A stretch of DNA of 53,128 nucleotides, from NCBI RefSeq assembly GCF_018861145.1, contig NZ_JAHKQT010000016.1:1-53128 (forward strand), written 5' to 3'. This stretch comes from Poseidonibacter lekithochrous. GTDB taxonomy: Bacteria; Campylobacterota; Campylobacteria; Campylobacterales; Arcobacteraceae. Of this stretch, positions 9,576-19,175 are shown piece by piece (the stretch's first letter is position 1; each line of letters opens with the position of its first letter). The notes under the pieces are model-generated. The model had not been told where the DNA came from and did not search any database. It saw only the letters and a list, made by a program, of their open reading frames with translations. The translations under genes were made by a program, and so were the position numbers.

Positions 9576-11606
9576 TTACTTTTCTATACCTTTTATATCT
9601 TCAATGATTCTTTTAAATGAAGGATAAAGTATTTTATTTCCATAAGCACTTAAATGGTCCCCATCAAAGAAAAGTGGATTATTATTATCCATAGCTGAAC
9701 ATGTACTTGTTGGACATAAAGTTACAAAAGGATCCCAAATAACTAGTTGTGGGAATTCCTTCGATAATATACTAAGAGAATCCATAACAGGTTGCCGATA
9801 ATTTATAAGAAATTTACGATCAATTGTTAGCCCATCTTTACAAATAGGATTTGATGAGTTAAACCAATCTGAACAACGAAAAGCAGGTGATTTAAATACA
9901 GGTTTAGGTGCATCAATTATTATATCTAATGATTTTTCTTTTAATCTTTGCAGAATAGTTCTTGTTTCTTCTAAGGCAAGCTTTCTATTATTAATAGCGC
10001 TAGGAGTTAATTGCCGTGAGATTGGATCTGAAAGTTCAAAACTTTTCCATTGATCAGCTAAACGATTCATTCTTAATGATGCTAAAAAAACAGTATCGCC
10101 AACACTTGCTAATTTCTCAATTTCTTCTAACATTATATTCATATTTCGAGTACAAGCTTCACTTATAGCTGTTCCTGGAACAATTAAGTTTGCAATTGGA
10201 CAACCACCAGTAGAAAGTGGATGAATCTCAATTCCATATTCATAAGATAATAGTCCTAACATAGTACTATATGCTCCAGCATGTGAGTCACCAACAACAA
10301 ATAGTTTTTTGCCTTTTAGTTTTTCATTATTTTTTAAATCAAGAGGCGCTGCATATCTATGAGGATACCAGATTTCTTTTTCTTTTGTAACACTAAGATT
10401 CATTTTAGATTGCGATGTAAAAATAGTTTTAGAAAGAAAATAAGAGGCAATAACTATTAGTATTCCACTTGATATGATTATCCAATGTGGCTTACTAAGA
10501 ATAAATTTGTTTTTTCTTATAGGAAGTTCAATAAAATGATAAGATAATATTGCGAATAAAACAGTTAAGAAAACTGCTAATGTCATTTGAAAAAGAGATT
10601 CTAATCCAATTGTCCATCTAAATAAAGCATAAATTGGCCAATGCCATAAATATAAGGAATATGATATTTTACCAGTATAAGCAAGTTTTTTATTTTCAAA
10701 TATTTTTTGCAAAAAGGATTTATTCTCTGCTCTTCTAGCTATTCCTGCAATTAAAAACAAGGTTCCACTTACACTAAGTAATGCCCAAGGAAAAGGAAAA
10801 GAACCTTTATCTGAGAAAATGAATCCAGAAAACATTAAAATTAAACCTATCGCCATATAGATATTTGATTTTAAGCAAGAGTTAGCGAGGAAATTTTTAT
10901 GTAAGTGTAGTTTAAAAAGTAATGCTCCTGCAGCTAATTCCCAAAATCTACTAGGTAATAAATAAAAAGCTCTATCCGAATGAAGAGGTGTCTCATACCA
11001 AGCAAAGATTAAAGAAAATACAAATAGTGAAGCTAATAACCAATTTGCAACTATACCTACTCTAGGATGCTCTTTATATTTAATCCAAATGAAAAATAAA
11101 AGTGGAAAGAAAACATAGAATTGTTCTTCAACTCCTAAGCTCCAAGTATGTAAAAATGGATTAAATTCTACTCTAGGAGAAAAGTATCCATCCGTAAACC
11201 AAATAAGAGCAAAATTACTATATCCAAAAAAAGCAGCTAATGCAGTTTCACTATTTGTTTGACTTAACCATGAATTAGGAATGAATAATGTACTTAAAAT
11301 ACTAAAAACAAGAAGCATTATTACCAATGGAGGTAAAATTCTCAATATTCTTCTTGCATAAAAATTTAGAATAAGTTCTTTAAAATTTGATTTGTAAGCT
11401 TTATATAAAGAGCTACTAACAACATATCCTGATATTACAAAAAAAACATCAACCCCTGAAAATCCACCACCTAAAAAAGATGCATCAAGGTGAAATATCA
11501 TTACTGATAAAACTGCAAAAGCACGTAAACTATCAATTCCTGCAATATAAGAAAAGTTATTAGAATTATTATTATTATTCATTATTATATTATCCATTAA
11601 AAACAT
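9576..11606 (-). CDS. Acyltransferase-3 / SGNH O-acetyltransferase (OafA-like)
   Basis: Inner-membrane O-acyltransferase of 676 residues. The N-terminal acyltransferase-3 half has about ten membrane segments and the motifs GIDSLRAFAVLSVMIFH, FSGVDVFFVISGYV and HTWSLGVEEQFYV. The periplasmic C-terminal SGNH half shows FVVGDSHAG (Ser nucleophile) and FFDGDHLSAYG (Asp-x-x-His). Homologues O-acetylate O-antigen after export. It faces the sugar operon on the opposite strand, convergent with the hexapeptide gene 25 bases away. Start is uncertain: ATGs at residues 1, 4 and 9 precede an asparagine run and none has a clear Shine-Dalgarno. Confidence 0.92.
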   Translation of the reverse strand: MFLMDNIIMNNNNNSNNFSYIAGIDSLRAFAVLSVMIFHLDASFLGGGFSGVDVFFVISGYVVSSSLYKAYKSNFKELILNFYARRILRILPPLVIMLLVFSILSTLFIPNSWLSQTNSETALAAFFGYSNFALIWFTDGYFSPRVEFNPFLHTWSLGVEEQFYVFFPLLFFIWIKYKEHPRVGIVANWLLASLFVFSLIFAWYETPLHSDRAFYLLPSRFWELAAGALLFKLHLHKNFLANSCLKSNIYMAIGLILMFSGFIFSDKGSFPFPWALLSVSGTLFLIAGIARRAENKSFLQKIFENKKLAYTGKISYSLYLWHWPIYALFRWTIGLESLFQMTLAVFLTVLFAILSYHFIELPIRKNKFILSKPHWIIISSGILIVIASYFLSKTIFTSQSKMNLSVTKEKEIWYPHRYAAPLDLKNNEKLKGKKLFVVGDSHAGAYSTMLGLLSYEYGIEIHPLSTGGCPIANLIVPGTAISEACTRNMNIMLEEIEKLASVGDTVFLASLRMNRLADQWKSFELSDPISRQLTPSAINNRKLALEETRTILQRLKEKSLDIIIDAPKPVFKSPAFRCSDWFNSSNPICKDGLTIDRKFLINYRQPVMDSLSILSKEFPQLVIWDPFVTLCPTSTCSAMDNNNPLFFDGDHLSAYGNKILYPSFKRIIEDIKGIEK

Positions 11607-11808
11607 TATTAAAACCAGAAGTGTATCATTATAATCTTTAAAAAATGGACATAAAATATTGAGTAAATAGATTAGTACAAACTGGTGAGGAGTCTATTAT
11701 CTCTAGTAATAAAAATTAAGGTAATGAGGTAATTACTAGCTTGGATATATTAATCTAACTTTTTGTATAATACAGGATTATAATCTTAAAAAGAGAGAAA
11801 AATCCCCT
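11607..11808. promoter_or_regulatory. Divergent promoter region; TATAAT at 11766-11771
   Basis: The 202-base gap between the OafA-like gene and the methyltransferase gene contains TTTTTGTATAAT (the -10 TATAAT at 11766-11771, preceded by a T-rich stretch, the usual look of Campylobacterota sigma-70 promoters) and a second TATAAT at about 11780. Either would start the 11.8-19.0 kb operon about 30-40 bases before the ATG. A GAGAGA run before the start at 11809 can serve as ribosome-binding site. Confidence 0.5.
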
Positions 11809-13233
11809 ATGACAGTTGAAGAGATAATCAAGAAAATTAAAGTAGAAGCAAAAAATAATCAAAAAGATGAACCTTCATCTCTCCAGGATATACCTGAAAA
11901 TGATTTTCAGGAAAATAAAACTAAAAATACTAAAGAAATATTTTATTCACTAGATGATTTTACAAAGTATCATGATGAAGAATTTATCAACAATGCATAT
12001 CAAGGAATACTTAATAGAAAAGCAGATGAGTCAGGGAAAAGCAATTATCTTACAAAGTTAAGAGAGGGTGATTTAACGAAAGAAGAAATTGTTGCATTAA
12101 TACATTTCTCAGAAGAGGGACAGCAACAAAATATTTCTATTAAAAATACAAAAATAATTTATTTATTAACTAAAGGGTATAAAGTTCCATTTTTAGGATA
12201 TATCTTAAAAACTTTTGTATTATTAGCAACTTTACCTAAATTATTAAAACAAATAACAAAAAATGAAGGTCTAAGAGAAATAGAATCTATAAAACAAGAA
12301 GAAAAACATGATGAATTAATTAAAAAATTTAAAATGCATTCACTAGACACAAAACTACATCTTAAAGAACAAGAGGAAGACTTGTTTAATCAAGAAATAA
12401 AATTAAAAGAATTTAAAAATATTATAGAAAAGAATTTATCAAAAGTTGAAATTGGTTTGCAAGAAACTAATATATCTAAAGAACATTTAACAGAACTTAT
12501 TAATGAAGCAAAAAAAAGACTTCCTCTTGAGCCTTTTAACAAAGAAGAAGTTCAAAGACTTATAGAAGAAGAAAATCATTTATTTGATGCTTTATATGTA
12601 AATTTTGAAAATGAATTTAGAGGAACAAAAGAAGATATAAAAAATAAAGTAAAAGTGTATTTACCATATTTAGAGAATTTACCATTTGACAAAGAAACTA
12701 TAAATAGTCTTGATGTAGGTTGTGGTAGAGGTGAATGGATAGAATTATTAAATGAAAACGGTTATAAAAATACTACAGGAATTGATTTAAATCGTATGAT
12801 GGTATTAGAATCAAAAGAACTAAATCTAGATGTTAAAGAAGCAGATGTTATAGCACACTTAAAATCTTTAAAAAGCGATAGTCTTGCACTTATTACAGGT
12901 TTTCATATCATAGAACACTTACCTTTTGATACTCTTATGAGTGTATTTGTTGAGAGTTTCAGAGTTCTTAAAAAAGAAGGTATGATTATCTTTGAAACAC
13001 CAAATCCTAGAAATATTTTAGTAGGTTCATCAGACTTTTATCTAGACCCTACACATAAAAACCCAATACATCCTCTAACTTTAAAATTCTTAGTAAGACA
13101 AGCAGGTTTTACAAAAGTAGACTCGATGATATTAGATGATGAAAAATTAACAAACTTTGAAGATTTACAATTCAATGATATAAACGATTATATCAATATT
13201 GGTAGAGATCTAAGTGTAATAGCTTATAAATAA
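11809..13233 (+). CDS. DUF4214 - coiled coil - SAM methyltransferase (candidate O-chain cap enzyme)
   Basis: Three parts are visible in 474 residues. Residues ~50-105 match a DUF4214 module (FINNAYQGILNRKADESG then YLTKLREGDLTKEEIV). A hydrophobic/amphipathic stretch (~115-150) and a long charged coiled coil (~155-270) follow. Residues ~275-474 are a class I methyltransferase with SAM motif I LDVGCGRGEWIELL, motif II GIDLNRMM, HIIEHLPF and FETPNPRN. The architecture recalls WbdD-type chain terminators, which combine a methyltransferase and coiled coil, but there is no kinase domain. Its place next to a Wzt with a C-terminal sugar-binding domain supports a capping role (inference). Overlaps the next gene by 1 base. 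Confidence 0.88.
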   Translation: MTVEEIIKKIKVEAKNNQKDEPSSLQDIPENDFQENKTKNTKEIFYSLDDFTKYHDEEFINNAYQGILNRKADESGKSNYLTKLREGDLTKEEIVALIHFSEEGQQQNISIKNTKIIYLLTKGYKVPFLGYILKTFVLLATLPKLLKQITKNEGLREIESIKQEEKHDELIKKFKMHSLDTKLHLKEQEEDLFNQEIKLKEFKNIIEKNLSKVEIGLQETNISKEHLTELINEAKKRLPLEPFNKEEVQRLIEEENHLFDALYVNFENEFRGTKEDIKNKVKVYLPYLENLPFDKETINSLDVGCGRGEWIELLNENGYKNTTGIDLNRMMVLESKELNLDVKEADVIAHLKSLKSDSLALITGFHIIEHLPFDTLMSVFVESFRVLKKEGMIIFETPNPRNILVGSSDFYLDPTHKNPIHPLTLKFLVRQAGFTKVDSMILDDEKLTNFEDLQFNDINDYINIGRDLSVIAYK

Positions 13234-14258
13234 TGAGAATATTAATTCCTTCAATCCAGGTACCCTTTATAAGTGGTGGTTCTACTCTTATGACAGAAGG
13301 CCTAAAACATGCCTTAATAAAAGCAGGACACCAAGTAGAAATAGTAACTATACCTTTTAAGTTTTCTCCAAATTCTTATGTGAGTAATCTAATAGATATT
13401 TGGAAAGAACAAGACTTTAATAACTTTAATGGCTATAAAATTGATATGGTTATTGCTTTACAATTTCCTGCATATTATGTAAAACATGACAACAAAGTTT
13501 TATGGCTTATGCATCAACATAGAAGTATGTATGAATTGTATAAAGAAGAAATAGCTAGTAAAGATGACGTACTTTTAAAAGATAAAATACATTCAAATGA
13601 TTCTTCAGAATTATCAAATGTTACAAAAAGATTTTCTATGTGTGAAAATGTAAGTAAGAGATTATTAAAATATAATCATCTTTCTTCTATACCTGTATAT
13701 CATCCTCCTGCTTATGAAGAAAATTTTTACTGTGAAGAAAGCTATGATTATATCTTTTATCCAAGTAGATTAGAAGAGCTTAAAAGACAAGATTTACTTA
13801 TTGAAGCTATGAGATATACTATAAGTGATGTGTGCGTAATTATAGCAGGTGATGGTGGACAAAAAGAGAAATATAACGAACTTATAAAATCATATAATCT
13901 TGAAAAAAAAGTAAGACTTGTAGGTTTTATCTCTCAAGCAGAAAAAGAAACATATTATGCAAGATGTCTTGGAGTATTCTTTGCACCCTTTGATGAAGAC
14001 TATGGATATATTACATTAGAAGCGATGTTATCATCAAAACCAGTTATTACTTGTGTTGATTCAGGTGGTCCCTTAGAGTTTGTAGAAAATGAAAAAACAG
14101 GATTTATAATTAATCCAGATCCAAAAGAGATAGCTAAAAAAATAGATTGGATGTATTTCAATAAAAATGAAGCTAAAGAATTAGGTGAAAATGCACTACG
14201 AAGTTATAAAAGTAAAAATATTACTTGGGATAATGTAGTCAACAAATTGTTAGGATAG
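13233..14258 (+). CDS. Family 4 glycosyltransferase
   Basis: A 341-residue GT-B retaining glycosyltransferase. The N-terminal domain opens with IPFKF-type Rossmann strands and SGGSTLMTEGL; the C-terminal domain has YPSRLEELKRQDLLIEAM and the donor-site E-x7-E region PFDEDYGYITLEAMLSSKPVI. Cytoplasmic; expected to use a nucleotide sugar (GDP-mannose or GDP-rhamnose are the obvious candidates in this locus). It is related to the first half of the 779-residue protein two genes downstream (shared YDYIFYPSRL / YDYFFTASRL and FDEDYG / YDEDYG motifs). Linkage is not predictable. Confidence 0.88.
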   Translation: MRILIPSIQVPFISGGSTLMTEGLKHALIKAGHQVEIVTIPFKFSPNSYVSNLIDIWKEQDFNNFNGYKIDMVIALQFPAYYVKHDNKVLWLMHQHRSMYELYKEEIASKDDVLLKDKIHSNDSSELSNVTKRFSMCENVSKRLLKYNHLSSIPVYHPPAYEENFYCEESYDYIFYPSRLEELKRQDLLIEAMRYTISDVCVIIAGDGGQKEKYNELIKSYNLEKKVRLVGFISQAEKETYYARCLGVFFAPFDEDYGYITLEAMLSSKPVITCVDSGGPLEFVENEKTGFIINPDPKEIAKKIDWMYFNKNEAKELGENALRSYKSKNITWDNVVNKLLG

Positions 14259-14261
14259 TAA

Positions 14262-15527
14262 GTGATAAATAAAAATAATAATATAACATACGAAAATTGT
14301 GGAATTCCCAATGTGGATTCTTTTTATAAAGATAAATTTGCTCATAATGTAAGCTATGACATAGAACAAAATAATTTATACGAATATAATATATTAAGTT
14401 TAAAACAAATGTATGTATATGACTATATAAAACCAAATTCAACTGTTTTAGATTTTGGGTGTGGAAGTGGTGTATTTAAAATATTAAAAAAACTCAATAC
14501 CTATATTGTAGGCATTGATATGTCTATAATTGCTCTTGAAAATGCAAAAACATTAAATAACTATGATGAAGTATATTCTCTAGATATTTTTGATGATTTT
14601 TATGATAAGTTTCAAAACCATTTTGATTATATTATTTCATCTGATGTTTTTGGACATATTGAATTTATGCATAAAGATAAAGTGATACAAAGACTTAAAC
14701 AGCTTCTTAAAAAAGATGGAACTATGATTCATGGTATAGAAACAGGTGATATAAAGTACAATGAACTTTCAATTGAAGATAGAACAAAGTTTGCTATAGT
14801 TGATGGACATGTTGGCATGGAATCTGAAGAAACTACAACAAAAAGATTTCAACAATATTTTCAAAATGTAAATACATATACTCCTTATGGTATCGTAAAT
14901 GATTTAGAAGAGATTATTAAGCAAAGTCAAAGTTATGATGTCTCTTATTTAGACCCTAAATTAATCGATTATTTAAAAAGTAAGGTAAAAGATAAAAGTT
15001 TTTTAGATGCTTTTAATATCAGTCAATACTGTGCGCATAAAGCTTATGAAGAAACAACACCTTCAAACACATTTTTTAATTTATATGGTTTTAGTTTTTT
15101 AGTATGTAGTGATAAAAATATTATAAAATATTCTCATGATAAACCACAATCAAATATCCAGTTTAGTACACATTTTTATCAAGAAGAAAAACTAAATGAT
15201 ATTTTATTTAGGTGGTCTCAACCTTATAGCTATATAAATCTTTCGCATATAAAAAATATCAAACTGATGTTAAATTCATATATCCCAGCATATACACAAA
15301 AAGAGCAAAATATAAGAATTTTAATAAATGGAAAGATAGTAAAAACTTTACTTTTTACAAATGAGATAAATAGTTTAGAATACACTTTTGTCAATGAAGA
15401 AAAACTTTCAAATATTAAAATAGAATTTTACGCTGATTCAAGTTTTACTCCTTTGCTTTTTGAAGAAAATGATGATAATAGAGTCTTGGCTTTTAATCTA
15501 TCAATTTTGGCAAAGGAAACATTATAA
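14262..15527 (+). CDS. SAM-dependent methyltransferase with C-terminal extra domain
   Basis: A 421-residue protein. The class I methyltransferase domain (~50-170) has motif I VLDFGCGSGVFKIL, motif II YIVGIDMS and SSDVFGHIEF; residues ~280-420 are beta-rich and of unknown function (IRILINGKIV then IKIEFYADSS), perhaps carbohydrate-binding. The GTG start at 14262 lies four bases after the previous stop, with AGGA about 8 bases upstream. The last base overlaps the next ATG. Within an O-chain locus the likely acceptor is a sugar hydroxyl, making it an alternative or partner to the DUF4214 methyltransferase in chain capping. Confidence 0.82.
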   Translation: MINKNNNITYENCGIPNVDSFYKDKFAHNVSYDIEQNNLYEYNILSLKQMYVYDYIKPNSTVLDFGCGSGVFKILKKLNTYIVGIDMSIIALENAKTLNNYDEVYSLDIFDDFYDKFQNHFDYIISSDVFGHIEFMHKDKVIQRLKQLLKKDGTMIHGIETGDIKYNELSIEDRTKFAIVDGHVGMESEETTTKRFQQYFQNVNTYTPYGIVNDLEEIIKQSQSYDVSYLDPKLIDYLKSKVKDKSFLDAFNISQYCAHKAYEETTPSNTFFNLYGFSFLVCSDKNIIKYSHDKPQSNIQFSTHFYQEEKLNDILFRWSQPYSYINLSHIKNIKLMLNSYIPAYTQKEQNIRILINGKIVKTLLFTNEINSLEYTFVNEEKLSNIKIEFYADSSFTPLLFEENDDNRVLAFNLSILAKETL

Positions 15528-17866
15528 TGAAAATAGTAATCATAGCTCCAAGTCCTGTACCTTTTGGTGTAGGTGGAGCAGAAAAACTTTGGTGGGGAAT
15601 GCAAGAGTATATTAATAAAAATACTACAAACCAATGTGAACTTATAAAAATACCCACAAAAGAAAACTCTTTTTGGGACCTTATCGAATCATATTACAAG
15701 TTTTACAAACTTGACCTTTCCCATTTTGATATGGTTATTTCTACAAAATATCCTGCATGGATGATACAACATCAAAATCATCATGTGTATTTACAACATT
15801 GTCTAAGAGGACTTTATGATACTTATCATTTTTCACAAAAACCTCTTATTGTAGAATCAGAACACAAAAAAGTAAATGAAATTATATATTATTTAGAAAA
15901 TAAAGATACTACTATAGATACAGTATTTACTTTACTTTTTGAATTACAAAAAGATGCAAGTGTGCCACAAGATACTTATGATTTTCCCGGACCTTTTATA
16001 CGGCAAATTATTCACTTTTTAGATAATAAAACTATGCAAAATGTAGAAAGTTTCCAAGCAATATCTCAAACAGTAATAAATAGAAAAGAGTACTTTCCTA
16101 AAGGTTCTATAGTAGAAAAAAACTTTCATCCTTCAAATTTAAGTAATTTACATAATGAATCGTATGATTATTTTTTTACAGCAAGTAGACTAGATACAGC
16201 AAAAAGAATAGAGATGATAATTAGTGCATATAAAAAATCAAGCACAACTATTCCTTTAAAAGTAGCAGGTGCTGGTCCTTTAACAAAACAGATGAAAGAA
16301 TTAGTAAAAGATGATAATCGCATAGAAATGTTAGGTTTTATAAGTGATGAAGAACTTATACTGCACTACTCAAAAGCTTATGCTGTTTTATTTGTACCTT
16401 ATGATGAAGATTACGGTCTTATAACAATAGAAGCAGCTATGTCTGAAAAGCCAGTTTTGACTTTTGATGATGCAGGTGGGGTAGTAGAGTTTATAGAAAA
16501 TGAAAAAACAGGTTTAGTATGTAAACCAGATGTAAACGAGTTAAGCAAAAATATTGACTATATTTCTGAAAATACTGAATTATGTAAAACTATGGGACAA
16601 AATGCAAAGAAAGCTGTAGAAAATATTACATGGAAAAATACTATTGAAAATTTACTTAAAAATAGTAAGAAAAAGTTAAAGTTAACAGTTGCAACAACAT
16701 ATCCAGTATATCCTCCAAGAGGTGGGGGACAAAATAGAGTATTTTATCTTTACAAAGAGTTAGCAAAAACTATGGTAGTAGATATAGTTTGTATTGTTAA
16801 TGCAGATCAAGAATACACTAAAGTTAAAATAGCGAAAAATTTATATGAAATTAGAGTACCAAAATCTTATTTACATCAAGAAAAAGAAGATGAGATGCGC
16901 GAAAAAGCTGGTATTCCTGTTACTGATATAGCTATGTTATATTTAGCAGATGAAACACCTGCATATAAAGATGCTATTGCAAGTTCTTATGAAAACTCTA
17001 ACTTTCTAATTGCAACTCAAGTGTATACCTATGGTATTTGTAGAAGTATTACAAATGATGCTATTATCCATGATTCTCAAAATGTAGAATATAATCTAAA
17101 AAAACAGATGCTTCAAGATACTCCATATAATAGAGAACTTTTAGAAACAGTATTTATAGCAGAAAAAGAAGCTGCAAATAATAGTATTTTTACTACTGTT
17201 TGTGCAAATGAAGATGCTTTGACTATGGAAAAAATATATGGATTTAATCCTAAAAAATCTTTACTCGTAGCAAATGGAGTAGATCTTCATACTGTAAACT
17301 TTATGTCAAAAGTGCAAAGAGATTCTATGAAAACAAAACTTGGTCTTGATAATCAGAAATTAGTACTTTTCATAGGAAGCTGGCACCAGCCTAATATTGA
17401 CGCAGTTGATGAGATCTTTATACTTGCAAATAAATTACCAGAATATAAGTTTCTTATTATGGGTACAGTAGCTAACTATTTTAAAAGTGAAAATAAAATG
17501 CATTTAAAACCTGAAAATGTAGGATTTACAGGTATGTTAAATGACCTAGAAAAAGAATATGTATTAAGTACAGTCGATATAGCAATAAACCCTATGCTTA
17601 CAGGTTCAGGTACAAATTTGAAAATGTTAGATTATATGGCAAATGGTATTCCTGTGTTAAGTACAAAAATAGGTGCAAGAGGTTTATCTATACCAGAAGG
17701 TTATATAGCCGTTGCCGATATTTGTGACTTTGATAAATACATAAAAGATATTCATAAATTTACTAATATAGAAAAAAGTAGAAGCTATGTAGAAGAAAAC
17801 TTTTCATGGAATAAAATAAAAGAGTCTTTAGAAAACAAATTATTTAGTGTAGATAACAATTTATAA
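15527..17866 (+). CDS. Tandem family 4 glycosyltransferase (two GT-B enzymes in one chain)
   Basis: A 779-residue protein made of two complete glycosyltransferases. The first (1-~380) has GVGGAEKLWWGM at its N-terminus, TASRLDTAKRIEMI and PYDEDYGLITIEAAMSEKPVL. The second (~385-779) restarts with PVYPPRGGGQNRVFYLYKEL, then LFIGSWHQPNIDAV and NPMLTGSGTNLKMLDYMANGIPVL. Two-domain polymerases of this sort build repeating O-chains (for example WbdA-type enzymes), so this is a candidate chain polymerase with two activities (inference). Starts on the last base of the preceding stop codon. Confidence 0.87.
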   Translation: MKIVIIAPSPVPFGVGGAEKLWWGMQEYINKNTTNQCELIKIPTKENSFWDLIESYYKFYKLDLSHFDMVISTKYPAWMIQHQNHHVYLQHCLRGLYDTYHFSQKPLIVESEHKKVNEIIYYLENKDTTIDTVFTLLFELQKDASVPQDTYDFPGPFIRQIIHFLDNKTMQNVESFQAISQTVINRKEYFPKGSIVEKNFHPSNLSNLHNESYDYFFTASRLDTAKRIEMIISAYKKSSTTIPLKVAGAGPLTKQMKELVKDDNRIEMLGFISDEELILHYSKAYAVLFVPYDEDYGLITIEAAMSEKPVLTFDDAGGVVEFIENEKTGLVCKPDVNELSKNIDYISENTELCKTMGQNAKKAVENITWKNTIENLLKNSKKKLKLTVATTYPVYPPRGGGQNRVFYLYKELAKTMVVDIVCIVNADQEYTKVKIAKNLYEIRVPKSYLHQEKEDEMREKAGIPVTDIAMLYLADETPAYKDAIASSYENSNFLIATQVYTYGICRSITNDAIIHDSQNVEYNLKKQMLQDTPYNRELLETVFIAEKEAANNSIFTTVCANEDALTMEKIYGFNPKKSLLVANGVDLHTVNFMSKVQRDSMKTKLGLDNQKLVLFIGSWHQPNIDAVDEIFILANKLPEYKFLIMGTVANYFKSENKMHLKPENVGFTGMLNDLEKEYVLSTVDIAINPMLTGSGTNLKMLDYMANGIPVLSTKIGARGLSIPEGYIAVADICDFDKYIKDIHKFTNIEKSRSYVEENFSWNKIKESLENKLFSVDNNL

Positions 17867-17874
17867 TATCAAAT

Positions 17875-19023
17875 ATGACAGAAATTTATATAGATATTAC
17901 TCAATATATAACTAATCGTTTAAATACAGGTATTCAAAGAGTTGTAAAAGAATATTTGATTAGAGAAGTAAAACAAAACAAAAACTTATATGTTTTGTTT
18001 TATGATTTAAAAAACAAAAACTTTTCTCAAATACAAAATGATGAAGTACTATGTTTTCTTGAAAATGTAGCTAAATATGAGTTTAAAAATATTTCTAAGA
18101 TAGATATTTTTAAAGAAAACAAAAACAAAAAAATATTTTTTGATATTGATTCTGTTTGGAATTCTCCATTGAAAAGAGATGGCTTTTATAAAGAGCTAAA
18201 AGAAGGAAATTTTTTAATATATAATTTTATATATGATTTAATTCCTATATTATTTCCTCATTTTATGTATGAACAAACTATCAATAATTTTAAACCATAT
18301 ATAGACTCTATTTTTAAGTATAGTGATTTTGTATTCTTTGATTCGAACTCAGCAATGCAAGACTTTTCAAAAATACAAGAAAAATCAAACTTTCCCCGTA
18401 AAATAAATAAAAAAGTGATATATCTAGGTTCAGATTTTAATACTAGTAAAAATGTTGAAGAATCAAGATCATCAAAATATGAAAAATTATTATCAAAAAA
18501 ATATATACTATTTGTTGGAACACTTGAACCTAGAAAAAACCAAGAACTAATACTAGATGCTTTTGATGAGTTATATAAAAATAATCCAGATCTAAATTTG
18601 ATATTCATAGGTAAAATTGGATGGAATGTAGAAAATCTTGTCTACAAAATAAATAATCATAAACTTAAAGACAAAAATCTATTTCATTTACTTGATGTAG
18701 AAGATAGTACGCTAAATAAGTTTTATCAAAATGCATATATAGTAACTTATTTATCACATTATGAAGGATATGGCCTTCCAATAATAGAATCACTACAATA
18801 TTGCAATATTACACTAGTTTCAAAAAACAGTTCTATGCCAGAAGTAGGGGGAATATACGTAGAATATATAGAAAACAACTCAAAAAAAAGTATTATATCA
18901 ATAATTAATCAATATCTAAAAAATCAAGCTCTGTATACATCAAAAAAAAGTAAAATAAAAGATGGTTTTAAAGCTAAAAATTGGGAACTTTTTTACTTTA
19001 AAATAAGCAAGTATTTAACTTAG
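17875..19023 (+). CDS. Family 4 glycosyltransferase (mannosyl/rhamnosyl-type)
   Basis: A 382-residue GT-B enzyme. It shows YIDITQYITNRLNTGIQRVVKEYL, a characteristic N-terminal opening of this branch, then FVGTLEPRKNQELILDAF and YLSHYEGYGLPIIESLQ with its E-x7-E donor-binding pair. Related in layout to the glycosyltransferase at 33670-34788 (both have the VGT/GSLEPRKN-like and YEG(Y/F)GLP motifs). Last gene of the first O-antigen segment; it begins eight bases after the previous stop. Codon use is very AT-rich, as in the neighbours. Confidence 0.88.
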   Translation: MTEIYIDITQYITNRLNTGIQRVVKEYLIREVKQNKNLYVLFYDLKNKNFSQIQNDEVLCFLENVAKYEFKNISKIDIFKENKNKKIFFDIDSVWNSPLKRDGFYKELKEGNFLIYNFIYDLIPILFPHFMYEQTINNFKPYIDSIFKYSDFVFFDSNSAMQDFSKIQEKSNFPRKINKKVIYLGSDFNTSKNVEESRSSKYEKLLSKKYILFVGTLEPRKNQELILDAFDELYKNNPDLNLIFIGKIGWNVENLVYKINNHKLKDKNLFHLLDVEDSTLNKFYQNAYIVTYLSHYEGYGLPIIESLQYCNITLVSKNSSMPEVGGIYVEYIENNSKKSIISIINQYLKNQALYTSKKSKIKDGFKAKNWELFYFKISKYLT

Positions 19024-19037
19024 TTTAAGTTTATACT

Positions 19038-19046
19038 TGATACAAT
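19038..19046 (+). promoter_or_regulatory. Candidate extended -10 promoter of the S-layer gene
   Basis: TGATACAAT at 19038-19046 reads as an extended -10 (TG-n-TACAAT). Transcription would begin near 19053, giving a leader of about 120 bases that starts just before the inverted-repeat structure at 19059-19151. No convincing -35 is seen, which is usual for this phylum. Not tested. Confidence 0.4.
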
Positions 19047-19058
19047 ATCTGAGTTTCG

Positions 19059-19151
19059 CCTAGGAACGCATGCTGTCAATCTAGTCTTAGATCACTAGCG
19101 TGTCAAAATTAAAAAAAACAAATGACATCTAGCTGGACTAGATATCCTAGG
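19059..19151 (+). promoter_or_regulatory. Nested inverted repeats in the 5' leader of the S-layer gene
   Basis: Four pairs of complementary segments are nested here: CCTAGG 19059-19064 with 19146-19151; ATCTAGTC 19079-19086 with GACTAGAT 19136-19143; CTAG 19095-19098 with 19129-19132; TGTCA 19101-19105 with TGACA 19123-19127. Six CTAG tetramers fall within about 95 bases, and GCATGC sits at 19068-19073. A strong Shine-Dalgarno AAGGAG (19165-19170) follows, five bases before the ATG. The likely roles are an mRNA-stabilising stem or a protein-binding site; both are inference. Confidence 0.7.
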
Positions 19152-19175
19152 AATGAACTTAATTAAGGAGAATAT

